From Thermomucor indicae-seudaticae (Eukaryota > Mucoromycota > Mucoromycetes > Mucorales > Lichtheimiaceae), in assembly GCA_000787465.1 (NCBI GenBank), contig JSYX01000196.1:1-56627 (forward strand): a DNA stretch of 56,627 bases, in the 5' to 3' direction. The notes beneath the pieces are model-generated. The model was not told the origin of the DNA. It saw only the letters and a list, made by a program, of their open reading frames with translations, and did not search any database. Each line of letters begins with the position of its first letter. The stretch's first letter is position 1. Of the stretch, positions 36,489-47,670 are shown one piece after another. A program made the position numbers and the translations under genes.

Positions 36489-38561
36489 CCGTTGCTACCG
36501 CCTACTTATACAATACCCTTCCCTATTCTAATCATGCTACCGTGACCTGAATACTTTATAAAAACAAGCAAGCACTCATACATTACTTGCTGAGTACCTT
36601 GAGTGGAACGGTTTGTTTTTCATTTTGGACCCCATGTCAATAAGTAATAAGTAAATGGAAGCGAAAGTGAATATCCACTGGATTGTGTAGCCGTCTTTCT
36701 TTGTGCAAATTACATCACAGAATTAAAGCGAGCACAGGCTACTTTGTAACTTTGTACAAGCAAATGGCGCAGACTAAGGGTTGTGGGGTGCAAACCTGCA
36801 ATGCAAATTGGATTCTTTCATTTTCAAAGGACATTGTCCTTCTGGTAAAAAGAATCCCAGCATCTTCTGTTCTTCTTTACTGACCATTTCTGGTGGCTAC
36901 GCGTATGCAATGCATTTAGTGCGCGTCCTGTCTAAAATGTTGTGTGTGTTGAATACCTTGAGCGACAGAATATGTACTTGCGACAGTGGACATTCACTAT
37001 CGATTAGTCTGCCCCTCAAACCCTCTGTTATCGCACAGTCGCGATTCGTTTAAGTTGTCGTTCGATCGCCAAAGTTGCTTTTTTCTTATGCTGGCTTGTT
37101 ACTTATTCTCCCCTTCTTTCTCACACAACAGCCTTTTTGTAAGCGCGTTTTATTCTCGTCCATCTGCCGCTGTTTAATCAAATCACATTAAACGCGAAGA
37201 AAAGAAGGGACAAAGTAAGACGGCAACGGCATGCTGGCGAGCCCTAAAAGACGTCCACTACATATATATTCTCCATCTAAGATCCCATCTGATTTTGGAT
37301 CTGTGTTAACGCTCTTATCCCCGTAATATAAATGAATGAATGCTTTTTCTGCAAAGTATGTACCCGATGCTCAACTCGGCGGCATACATATGTATGTCGC
37401 GCCAAACCGACTTTATTCCATACGCAAGCTTGTGTTTGCGGGCCGTCAGAAGCTGTACCACGAAAACTAGCTCTATACTCTGGCGCAAAATAACAGGGAA
37501 AATCCTGGAAAATGAGTGAGTGTATATCGAGCGTTAGCAATACAGAAAAGCAAAAAATAACGCATAAGAGGCGCCTAGAATAACAAGACAACGTAGGAAC
37601 AGTATAGCGACATACGACTAAACATCAGCGAACGCAAACAAGATACAAATCGGCAACAGTTTCGCTTAACGAAAACGAAGGCAAAAAAGATCAACAGCGA
37701 AACCAACGAAGGAGAGAAAGAACCTGGGTCACTATGGAATGCACCTGCTGATATGTTAAGAGAGAAACGTGGTCCCAGCGGATCAAATACTGATGAGGGA
37801 CACTAAAACCTGTAATTCCCGTTCGACTGCAAGCAGCATTAAGTTTTCGAAATCTAACGGCCATGTCCGTGGTCTAACCCTATCGTCCCCTGTACCTTAA
37901 TTTTGATGGCCTTCATCGTCAAGGGCAACAAATAACATTTTAGTGCTGCTATGCAACAGCTATCCAAAACGTGCTTCCGACACGAAAATATGCTGAAAAA
38001 AACAATGTAACTATGCTGCATCAATGCTCGAATACGAATGACCGAATGCTTTCCTTTAGCCTCTAGTCCGACTAGCTGTATGCAATTCAGACCACCATAG
38101 CCCACTTCGAACGGCGATGTCACATCGACATTACTACGTCGGAACTTATATGAAATTAGCTTGCCGTACTTCTAGCACAGTCACTGGGCCAGTCAAAAGA
38201 AACCCCAGAGGAGAGTGATGGCGCGATTCGTTTACAATTTTCCGTCGTTTTCAAAGTCAAACGAGTAAATTTTCCTTAGCACTTCTAGCACAATTGACTC
38301 TTTCATAATATATTGAAGGAACTCAGTACTTATAATCAACTTAAAGCCTAGAATAAAACTGTTTTGGCAATCTTACGCGAGGGAGAGGGGAAGGAAAGCG
38401 TCCCTGACACACAACACAAGCGCGGCAACTAATGAAACCGAAGAACTCATCAGCGGGATTTAAAACATACATTAGCAGGCGGCAAGCGGCAAAAATTTCG
38501 CTGTTGTTTTTGGAAGCTTCTCAATCCATTTCTCCCCAACAAAAAACCCAAAGAAAAGGTG
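36489..38561. promoter_or_regulatory. 2.1-kb upstream region of the GATA factor with a possible overlapping uORF
   Basis: No protein gene is supported. The stretch is AT rich with a TA run near 37261-37270 and should contain the VPS33 3' UTR and the promoter and leader of the GATA gene. An ATG at 38432 opens a 63-codon frame (MKPKNSSAGFKTYISRRQAA and onward) that ends at 38623, so it overlaps the GATA start at 38562 in another frame. If it lies on the mRNA it would act as an inhibitory upstream ORF. Confidence 0.45.
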
Positions 38562-41165
38562 ATGGCACCGCTTGCCTTGAAAATCAAAGGCAACAAGTCA
38601 TTTTCGCCTTTTGCCAATCTTGACTCTGAAGAAGACTTGTCAAAGACTTGGAGGGTCTGCACTAAGGTTAAAGACTCGCTTGAGAATGGTTCACGGCTGG
38701 AGAACTTGTCTTGGCGGCTGTGGTTTCGTCACCATTTACTCACGGAGAAATCGAATGCTCCTTTTCGCAAATTATCACGAAACACTGCGAGACAATTAGA
38801 CCATCAAAATTCTAAGCTATCTCCTTTAAAAGACTCTAAACGTCCCGCTGGCGTTAAAGGCAAAGTCGAAGAAACGGCTGCTATTAATGCGCAACAGTCG
38901 ACATCATCTGCACCAGAACAATCAGTAAACCTGCTACGAGAAGAGCCTGAGCAACACAACAATCAACATGTCGGAATGCAGTGTCAAGAACAGCAGAATG
39001 AGATGACATGGAGTGCTGTCCAGCCACAGCCAGAGACACGTCAGCACGAACCGACAGGAGGTAGTTCTTCATCGAATTTGCTACATGACAATAGCATAAG
39101 TTCGTCGAATCAGCAGATGCAACCTATATCTATGTCAACGGCTGCTATTCAGATCCCGGAGATGGAGCCCAACAACAGCGATAGGAAAGATCAGAGTACC
39201 CAGTTCGGCCAGCAGACTTTTGTTTTACATCAGTTTACGTCTGATCAGGCTAGCGATCAGTGCATAATGTTGGATGACATTTTTGGTCCTATGGGAGACC
39301 TTAATGGATTTTTGCAAACCGGAACAACGGCATCCTCGGCGGCGGCTGCTGCTGCTGCAATAGCAGAAAATATTGCCAACGATACTGATATGACAATGTC
39401 TTTTCCCACGCAATGGAACATCAACGGTTATAGCTCTCCTGTAAATCTCTACTTTCCATCGCCAGTACCTCCGGCGTTGCCATCACAACGTCAACAACGG
39501 CATTCACAAGCTCCAATGCAAGCTGCACAACATCCACAGCAAGCGCAACAACAGCAACCTTCGACCTCTTCACAGCAGCAAGAGTTTGCTCGACAGGAAC
39601 CGCAATCGCAACATTCAGCAAGACCAATGGCAATCGACAGCAGCCTTCTAGCTAATAGACTAGCTTCTTTCTCTATGCAGCAAGGTCAGCAGTTATCATT
39701 TTCAGTTCCAGCAAGTCCAGTATTGGGACCGAGTCAACATCAGCCCCACCCGAATTCAGGCTTTGACCATATAGTGGTCAACCATAACAACAATACAACT
39801 AGCATGACGGACTTTATGAGGTCTGATGGGACTGCAGCATCATCTGTGCCACCCCCTCCCGCTGGTCCGCTTCGTAACAAACTCTTTGGTAACATCCCGG
39901 TGCCCGCACAATCCGCCAGCTCTCCTACACACATCTTCTCCTCTCCAGCTTTCGCAACAACGTCGCTTTCTACTTCTGTGTCCACTGCATCCTCGTCAGC
40001 TACGAACAACTCCTCCCCTCCTCCGAAGATGTCTAATACTGCTTCGATAGTAGATACATCAGTATATGGTGGCGCATTGTGAGTTCGTAATGCTAGTTTG
40101 ACGTTTATTGGTTGCTTATCATCTCATTATAGACACTTGTCTCACCCATCGATGCAGATGCCTGAGAGACAAGCTCATGCGACGACTCCACCTTCATCTG
40201 CTTCTTCCTGCGCTACGACGCCGACAGCCACTGCACCCCAGAAGGCAGAAACAGCTACCCAAAGCACAGCCGCAACGACGACTGCACGAGCGCGTAAATC
40301 GACAGTTGCGTCCAGCGGGGGTGAAGGGTCTGGTATAAAGCCAGTCTGCAGTAATTGCGGCGCTACCTCGACTCCTCTGTGGCGCCGATCAGCTAATGAT
40401 GAGCTTCTTTGCAACGCATGTGGTTTATAGTATGTCACGACTACACTCCTTTCTTGGTTAAGTTTCTGGTTTTAACCCGTGATTTCGTAGTCAAAAACTC
40501 CACAATGCTCCAAGACCAAAGACATTGAAACCACACAATGGTCGGAAGGATGCTAGAGAAGACGAAGCTTCACAACTGGTGTGCTCGAACTGTTCGACTA
40601 CCACAACACCCTTGTGGCGTCGGGACGAATCAGGATCTCCTTTGTGTAATGCTTGCGGGTTATAGTACGTGACTATGATGGTAAATATTCGCTTCACTGT
40701 TGACTGACATTTGCATGTAGTCTTAAGCTACACCACGAACGACGGCCGTTGTCGATGAAAACTGATGTCATCAAGAAAAGACAACGATACGAAAGCGGGA
40801 GTGGAAACAACGGGGGACGGAAATCCGGTAAAAAGTCAAAAGGCGATCAGTCGCAGCCTCCTTCACCACCTGCCATGTCCGAGCCAATACAGATGGTGAA
40901 CATGCAACAACCAACACCGCATCCGGGATCAGTTTTCCTGGATACTGGGCGTCACTTTGCTTTAAATACTCCATCAAACCCTCAGGCACAGGCTCAGCCG
41001 CAACAACCGCCTCTGGCACAACCAAATCAAGCGACATTTGTGTACTTTACCCAACAACTACAACAACAACAACAACAACAACAGTCGCAACCAAACAATC
41101 TCCCTGTAACGCCCGTATCCACCATGAGTCCTGTTGACGGCGCTGGTCCTTCACAATACTTTTAG
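38562..41165 (+). CDS. GATA transcription factor with DUF1752 and two zinc fingers
   Basis: Four exons: 38562-40078, 40133-40429, 40491-40664 and 40721-41165, coding for 810 residues. The N-terminus holds the DUF1752 motif of fungal GATA regulators ([20 protein letters not shown], then [12 protein letters not shown]). The middle is Gln/Ser/Pro-rich, typical activation sequence. Two GATA fingers follow, each C-X2-C-X17-C-X2-[22 protein letters not shown] and [21 protein letters not shown], with the basic tails [14 protein letters not shown] and [14 protein letters not shown]. The linker between the fingers is short (about 35 residues). A polyQ tract lies near the C-terminus. DUF1752 links it to nitrogen/nutrient GATA regulators (AreA/Gat1 type), but those usually have a single finger; two X17 fingers also occur in iron regulators such as Sre1. 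The target is unknown. Confidence 0.9.
40430..40490 (+). other. Intron after the first GATA finger, mirrored by a second at 40665-40720
   Basis: The introns at 40430-40490 and 40665-40720 both interrupt the Tyr codon (TA|T) in the sequence CNACGLY directly after the zinc-binding core, and both are phase 2. Identical placement in both fingers argues for duplication of a whole exon. Confidence 0.85.
41051..41084 (+). repeat. CAA microsatellite encoding polyglutamine
   Basis: A run of CAA triplets inside the last GATA-factor exon encodes consecutive glutamines and may vary in length between strains. Confidence 0.8.
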
Positions 41166-41362
41166 ATATTTGTTCTCCCCTATCCATAATTTTTCTCTTT
41201 TCCTGCTGACTGTAATTTGTATTATACCGCATTCTCCTCTTATATTTTTCTACGTGCATGTTTCAAAAGATCATGATTACATGAGCATATACCATGCATA
41301 ACTCTGTTCTTTTGACGCGCATCAGTCATTCATGAATAGATAAACGACATACTCATGTTCTA

Positions 41363-42885
41363 TCATTGAGTTTTCTTCGAATTTCCGGCTTCAAGGTTTT
41401 CGCTTTCCAAATGGTTTTGTTGCTGTTGCTTTAACCAAATGCCCAGCGGTGCAACATTACGCATCAGCAATTGTTTGCTGACGTGTTGCTTGAATTCCTT
41501 GAACTTAATTTCGAAATCCATTACCGTTAGTCTAGGTTGATCGTGCGAGATCCAAAACTCGTTAAATGTATGATACAAGTAACCTATAACAGGCCAATAT
41601 TTAGCAGATGAGAGCGAACAGCACGCATCCTATCTTACAATAGAATTCACTGAACGTCTTTTTGTCAGCACCAAACTGAAAGAGATAATATTGTAGTTGA
41701 CGCGTGCGCAACGCTTGTACAGCATACTGCGTTATATTGATCCCGACTATTGCGAATGGGTACCTGTATAGTAGATGTCAGTTATCCGGAATCATTCACC
41801 TCTGAATATCTGTTTCGTTACCATGATACCGGGTGTCTCGAGCTCGCAAATGTGCGTCGAGCAGATTCCGGATGATTCACAGCATAATACACGAGGTCAT
41901 CTAAGCCCTGTAGCCCCATCCCGCGAAAATCAGTTGCTGGATCGTTTCCTTGGAACCCAATCTGACGGCAGATGCGTTTAGTTAGGTATTTTAATGTCGT
42001 TTAGCCTCGACAGTCGTGCCACGTACTTCCGCCCATTGTTGCGTAAGACGCGCCTCAAGCTCAGTGTCAGGCATAAGACTCTTCCAAAGCTATTAATGGT
42101 CTAATCATCAGCCGTTATTCATGCAAGCAAGTACGATGAAGCTTTGCATTTAACCTTGAGGAGCTTTTGCTCGTGTACCGGATTAGTGGAGTCGTATTTT
42201 GTATGCGCACGCTCGTTTACCGATCGGGTCAGTTCATATGTTTCCGCGATTCTCACCAAACAGGCACGCAGAACTCGCGCCGCTGGACTGAAAGGATAAC
42301 TTGATGCTTAAGCTTATTGTTTCGACTATAGCAGTAGCTATCCAGGCAACGCACGTACGTTTTCGGAGATCCTGCTTCAGGAAACTGCTTCTTCATCAAA
42401 ATCAAGTTTGTCAATTCATCAATGTTGCAACTTGCTGATTCTAATTCACGACGTTCCAGCTATCTCAAACTTTGTTGGCTCGCTATGCCCTGATCAATTG
42501 AGTTTGTGTAAGACAAGAGTGACTTTACCGCGAGCTGTTTCGAGTATAAAATCGATCGGTCTACGCAAGATTGGTCAGATCAAAAATGGAGCTTCACCGT
42601 CAAGCATTACGAGCAATGTATACCTATACGGTAAACGGTGTCCTCGGGTACTGAAGTTTCGTCATCGGGTGCGGACAGAAGATGCGCTGTGTCTTTCTCC
42701 TGTACCTCAGGGTTGTTGTCGTGTTCATTGTGCCATCCCAACTGTCGTGCAGTCCCATCGCAGATGCGGTATATTTCAGTTGTATTTGTAGCGAACCGTA
42801 AGAGGGCTTTGTAGACCTTATAAAGTGACAGGAGAATCGGTGTCTGATATATCCTGTTTAGCAAAAGTAACCAAAGCCAATCCAT
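41363..42885 (-). CDS. ELMO-domain protein (ELMOD-type Arf/Arl GAP)
   Basis: Multi-exon gene starting with the ATG at 42885 (MDWLWLLLLNRIYQTPILLS), a hydrophobic N-terminus followed by ATNTTEIYRICDGTARQLG. Later exons give RVLRACLVRIAETYELTRSV and TELEARLTQQWAEVRGTTVE. At about 41970-41860 the core ELMO motif IGFQGNDPATDFRGMGLQGL is found, including the arginine in DFRG that stand-alone ELMOD proteins use for GAP activity on Arf/Arl GTPases. The tail (about 41578-41363) has IKFKEFKQHVSKQLLMRN and a short polyQ. The short length without a PH domain favours the ELMOD class rather than the DOCK-binding ELMO/CED-12 class. Several exon borders are not fixed. It converges with the GATA gene. Confidence 0.82.
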
Positions 42886-43158
42886 CCGCGTATGCAGGAG
42901 AAAAAATATCGTTTTGCCGTTTAAGCCTTCTTTATTTTGGATTTTCACGTTTATCGCCCGTGACCCGACGCCACTCCAGAGGTTCAAACCAAGTCCATAT
43001 CCAGCAACGTTTTGTTCAGAGGCTTGTCGCCTGCACCTTTTCAAAGGTTGCGGCGAAAGCGCTTCTTTGAGCCTTACCTTTTCTCAGAGCGGACCTGTTT
43101 AACGTCACAAAAAGTCATAGTTCCTGACGTGCGGCATCTTTTTACTTTATCTCTCGAT
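42886..43158. promoter_or_regulatory. Bidirectional promoter, ELMO protein / UIM-UBZ protein
   Basis: The two ATGs are divergent across 273 bp. No clear TATA box is seen. Confidence 0.4.
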
Positions 43159-45192
43159 ATGGCACTTTCGTCCAAGTCGAACAGAGGATCACAGGCTCCG
43201 ATTACTTCCTGGTTAAGATCCGGATCTATGGGAAACCGTAAACGCAACGTCGCTAGTAATACCCATAGCCGGCCAGCTGGCAAAGAAAACCAAATCGATC
43301 AGGAGCAGCACGATTTACAGCTTGCCATTGAACTCAGCAAAGAAGAAGTCTTCATGGAACAGAAGAGGATATTAGAACGAATTCAGCGCGATTCAAATTC
43401 GCCGCAGCCAGCGAAACCGGTTGCCTCCGCAAAAACAATTGCGCGGACAGCTGTTAGTCAAGGAGAAAACAACGACGATGATGACGACGATGACTTTCAG
43501 GAGTCACCGAGGTCTTACGTTTTGAAACAGAGACGGCTATTGAGACGCAATAATATGAACCGCTTAGGATCAAAAGCCGCACAGTCGCGGCTGCCACCGT
43601 CCCGTCGTTTGTCGTCAAAGAAGGAAACAGAAAGTCCTGTAGAGCACACACACCACGAAAGCAATACTGAAAATTCTTCAACGGACAGTGCGCGACCTAT
43701 TAAACGAGAAAAGGGGGCACAGGAAGAACGTGACGATGGGCTTGTAATTGACGATGTATCCGAATGGCTTCAGGTCAAGACGGAAAAGGCTGAGGATGAA
43801 CAAGGTTCAGATCTTGTTATTGAGGACTTGAACGAGTTCCTGGAAGTCAAGCGAGAGAAACAAAACGGAAACGCAGATGAAGATTCTGGTTTAGTAATCG
43901 ACGACATAGACCAATTTCTAAGTGTCAAAAGAGAGAAAGAATCACAAGAGAATGCTCCTTCCGACTTGGAGATTGAAGATCTGTCAAATTGGCTTGAAGA
44001 ACAGCAACCACCACCACCATCTGCAGAGCGGCCAGCTAATATTTCCCCCTCGACGCCACAATCTTCTGCTGATAACTTGCCAGTCATTTTTACACAGCCT
44101 TCTAGTCCACCATCCTTTCCCGCTGAATCACTGGATTTTATAAATGACAAGCGAACAAAGAGAACGAAGGATAAAGGGAAAAAGCGTGCGCGTATTGTGA
44201 TCTCTTCAGAGAGTGACTCATCTGAGCCGGAGCATTCGAGTTTCCCAAATGGTCCGTCACTTATCATGCCTAAACGCTTATCGAAATACCCAGCCCGAGA
44301 TACCCAACAAGCCTCTGTATGACTGCGAATATTTGCGTTTTTTGTTCGTTCTGCTTATCTATATCCTTCTTAGGGAAGCTACGGAAATGGCGAGAGTTCT
44401 TCCGGATCCACTATGCAATGTCCATTATGCTTGAAAAGCTATCCACAAAACGTAATAGAAGCACATGCCGCGGACTGCATGGGCTGTCAGTCGCAGGAGA
44501 ACACGGATTCATCATTATTGCCTCAGACTCTTTCACGACGACTTTCTCATCGATCGGCCATTGCGAGGGATCCTCCTGCTATATTCAGTGACATCGAGGA
44601 ATTTGATGACGATGAACCGACAATGCAAAGCGCATTAAGCAGCTACGACAATGAACTCCGACAATGCTTTCTTTGTAGAGAATGGGTTCCCGCTCATCGG
44701 TTTGCGCAGCACGTTGACGATGAGCTGAAAAATGATGATGACCATGACACGGGAGTCACAGATAGAGAGCCTTCATCAAGTAGTATGGTTACTAGCCTGA
44801 TCCGCGATGCGTTGGAGACAGTGACAGTAACGGATGACGAGTCGGAGTGCAGTGTTATTGATTTATGTAATGAAGGAGAAGAGGAGGACGACGGATATCT
44901 GTCACCTTTGGAAGGTTATGTGAGCGTACACGAACAGGCAGCTCGGGATCCGAGTTTCCAGAGGTACTTCGATCAGACAGGACAACCTTCAAGTAGCCAA
45001 CCGCGGCGAAGGACCGATAACAGAAGTAACAGCACAAATGCGAGGACCAGTAATAGAAGAAACACGGGACGAGGTGGCAATTCTTCCGGTCGAAGCTACA
45101 GAAGACGTTTCTGGCGCAAAAAACGGTTCTTCAATAATCACAAGTCGCGGGCAACGGGGTCTGATACAATCAAGAAAAAGAAAACTAAATAA
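43159..45192 (+). CDS. Novel-looking protein with UIM, SUMO-motif repeats and UBZ4 zinc finger
   Basis: Two exons, 43159-44316 and 44374-45192, coding for 658 residues. From the N-terminus: a PIP-box-like QAPITSWL (residue 12), a ubiquitin-interacting motif (HDLQLAIELSKEEV, about residues 53-66), an acidic run, then four tandem units of about 25 residues (about 195-290). Three units pair a SIM-like core (GLVIDD, DLVIED, GLVIDD) with a SUMO-acceptor consensus (VKTE, VKRE, VKRE); the fourth keeps only DLEIED. An extra IKRE precedes them. The second exon carries CPLCLKSYPQNVIEAHAADC, a C2-HC UBZ4 finger as in Rad18 or SLX4, then a second Cys/His pair (CFLCREW with FAQH), another SIM-like SVIDLC and an Arg-rich tail. 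I infer a nuclear ubiquitin/SUMO-reading scaffold, perhaps in DNA repair. I recognise no named orthologue. Confidence 0.8.
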
Positions 45193-45459
45193 AAACGTCG
45201 TATGTTTTACGAAGTGCGAAAAATGGAAAGGGCCGTGTTCGGAGTGGTTGCAGCAATCAGGAGTTGTGTTGCTGTGCGACAGTAGACTGACAAAAAAAGG
45301 TCGCTTAATTTTTGCTGTTCGTACCTGTTCTTTTTTTTTTAGCACACGAGTCCCGGCGCCTTTTGCTTCTTTATTTTCCACCCTATTTCACCTTCTTTTC
45401 CCTCTTCCAACGCGTTCTTTTTCTAACTCCATTCCTGTCTCTTCCAATTGCTAGCAAAG

Positions 45460-47603
45460 ATGAAGTTACTTCACCTCGCTAGCCTTTCCGCATCTGCGGC
45501 CTTGTTGCTGCAACGCGGGACATTGGTCAAGGCCAACCCAATGTTTAGTGAACACAACAATGCTGCGCCTGAAAACACCGACGATTGTCAAGGTACAACA
45601 ACATTGGTGTTGCCATTTCATGCGAATGAGCTAACTACCTTTGCTGTCTCAGAATTTCGGGTGACTTTTCCTGCAAGCGCTGGTATGCAGAAACCTTGTC
45701 TCTTTGTTCTAATTGGAAGTCTAATAAACATACGTATTTTTAGGTTTGAGTTTCGAAGACAATTCAAAGCACTTGGTTGCCTGGCAAGCACCTTCTAGCT
45801 TTCGACAGGTTAATGTTACGCTTGTCAAATCTGACCAGACGGTAGTCGATGTGATTGGCGTGTTCGGTAACTTGGAAACAAAGACACGAAAGAGAATTTC
45901 GTGATCTAATTTCGTATCGCCTATCAAAAGATGCACAGAGCGGTGTAACTGGTGAAGTACCCATAAAACTGAATGGCCAAGAGCCCGGTAATTGATTATC
46001 TCTTGACGAGTAAATGAAATTTTTATCTTAACTGTTACTTGTTTTCCAGGCGACGGTTACTCGTTCCACCTTGCTTCGGTCGGCGGCCCCCAGTGCGAAA
46101 CCAATTCAGCTACTTTTACGGTTACCCGGTCTGCTACCGAAGATGTGTCGGAGGCTACTCAGAACACGGTCCACACCGATAGCCCAGGCAGCAGCGGCAA
46201 CGATGACCAGTGGAATAGCGTCATGAACTCTATTGACGATTATATCCATGCGGTATGGACTTAACAAGCAATTCTATCGTAATAACAATAATCTCAATGT
46301 TGTTTTCAAAAAGGACGATGTCAACTCAAAGTACTTTACGAACGATGACCAACGCACGCATATCAACGAAGCACTAGACAACGAATTGACACAGCTTAAA
46401 GGGGAAACGCAGCACTTCGATTCAAAATGGTTTACAAATGAAGACAGACGTACCAATAGCAGCTCCACCACCACAAAGCACACGAACGATTTGAATGGCT
46501 GGCACGTGGACGAAATTGTGCCAGAATCAGAAGAAACCTGGCGCGATGAAAGCGCCAATCTGCCTGACCATACCAACGATGGTGACTGGTCTGCTGAGGA
46601 GCTTGATCCTAAGCAAACGGATGTCGAAGGCGTCTCTGCAGAAGAACACGAAGACGACCCTGACATGCCTGCTGAGTTCATTACTGATTTCACAAACGTC
46701 GGTTCATGGCAAGCTGAAGAGATCAGTAGCCAAGAAGCGGAAGCGGTAGACGACAGTCACGAGAACAGCAGCAGTGACAGTTGGGTGTCGTTCGACAGCG
46801 ACCTGACACAGAGTCAAGGTGAAACGCAGCACTTCGATTCACAATGGTTTACAAATGAAGACAGACGTACCAATACCACCTCCACCACCACAAAGCACAC
46901 GAACGATTTGAATGGCTGGCACGTGGATGAAATTGTGCCAGAGTCGGAAGAAACCTGGCGCGATGAAAGTGCCCACGAAGGCACAAGCTCCACCACAGAA
47001 CATACGAATGAAGTCGATGGCTGGCATGTCGATGAAATTGTGCCAGAGTCAGAAGAGACCTGGCGCGATGGAAGTGCCAACGAAGACACAAGCTCCACCA
47101 CCACAGAACATACGAATGAAGTCGATGGCTGGCATGTCGATGAAATTGTGCCAGAATCAGAAGAATCCTGGCGTGATGAAAGTGCGAATCTGTCTGACCA
47201 CACCAACGATGTCGACGAGCCTGCTGATTCTGCAAAAGCCGGGTCATGGCAAGTTGAAGAGACTAGTAGCCAAGCGGAAACGGTAGACCGCACTCACGAG
47301 AACAGCAGCAGTGACGGCTGGGTATCGGAAAAGCAGCATTCCGACTCAGGATGGTTTACGAACGAAGACGCAAGTACCACCAATACAGGCTCCACCACAG
47401 AACACACGAATGAAGTCGATGGCTGGCATGTGGATGAAATTGCGCCAGAGTCAGGAGAGTCCTGGCGTGATGAAAGTGCCAATCCGTCTGACCACACCAA
47501 CGATGCCGATTCTACAGTAGCCGGGTCATGGCAAGCTGAAGAGACCAGTAGCCAAGAAAAGGAAGTGGCCGACAACACCCACGAGAATAGCAGCGTGTGG
47601 TGA
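45460..47603 (+). CDS. Secreted Kre9-like protein with long Trp/acidic repeat region
   Basis: Five exons: 45460-45682, 45744-45866, 45931-45987, 46050-46252 and 46314-47603, giving 631 residues. Residues 1 to about 24 form a signal peptide (MKLLHLASLSASAALLL). Residues about 45-170 resemble a Kre9/KNH-type beta domain (FRVTFPASAGLSFEDN, YSFHLASVGGPQC). The rest, coded mostly by one exon, is an acidic Trp-containing repeat region. WHVDEIVPESE occurs five times (one with A for V), WFTNED three times plus one variant, SWQxEExSSQ three times and HENSS three times. There is no C-terminal GPI signal (it ends HENSSVW), unlike the other Kre9-domain protein in the window. Likely a secreted or wall-bound protein. 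Repeat copies are nearly identical in DNA, so copy number may vary between strains. Confidence 0.82.
46430..47600 (+). repeat. Tandem, nested coding repeats in the Kre9-like gene
   Basis: Long near-identical blocks recur, for example 46405-46555 against 46815-46970. The unit GGCTGGCAYGTSGAYGAAAT starts near 46495, 46915, 47020, 47126 and 47420. Silent changes are few, which points to recent duplication or ongoing conversion. Confidence 0.85.
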
Positions 47604-47670
47604 AACAGACAAATAAACCATGTATTTTTCATAGTGCGTGTTGTTATATAACTACAAAATTAGACTTTTG

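Noticed and set aside
42960..42995. AGGTTCAAACC resembling a tRNA T-loop
   Set aside because: No acceptor stem, D-arm or anticodon arm could be laid out around it.
46430..46900. Idea that the secreted repeat protein is a Kex2-processed repeat-peptide precursor
   Set aside because: Dibasic RR occurs in only two of the repeat units and not between the WHVDEI units, so regular excision is not supported.
46274..47632. Minus-strand ORFs of 110-160 codons opposite the repeat protein
   Set aside because: Repetitive Cys/Ser/Val-rich translations are antisense to the WHVDEIVPES repeats.
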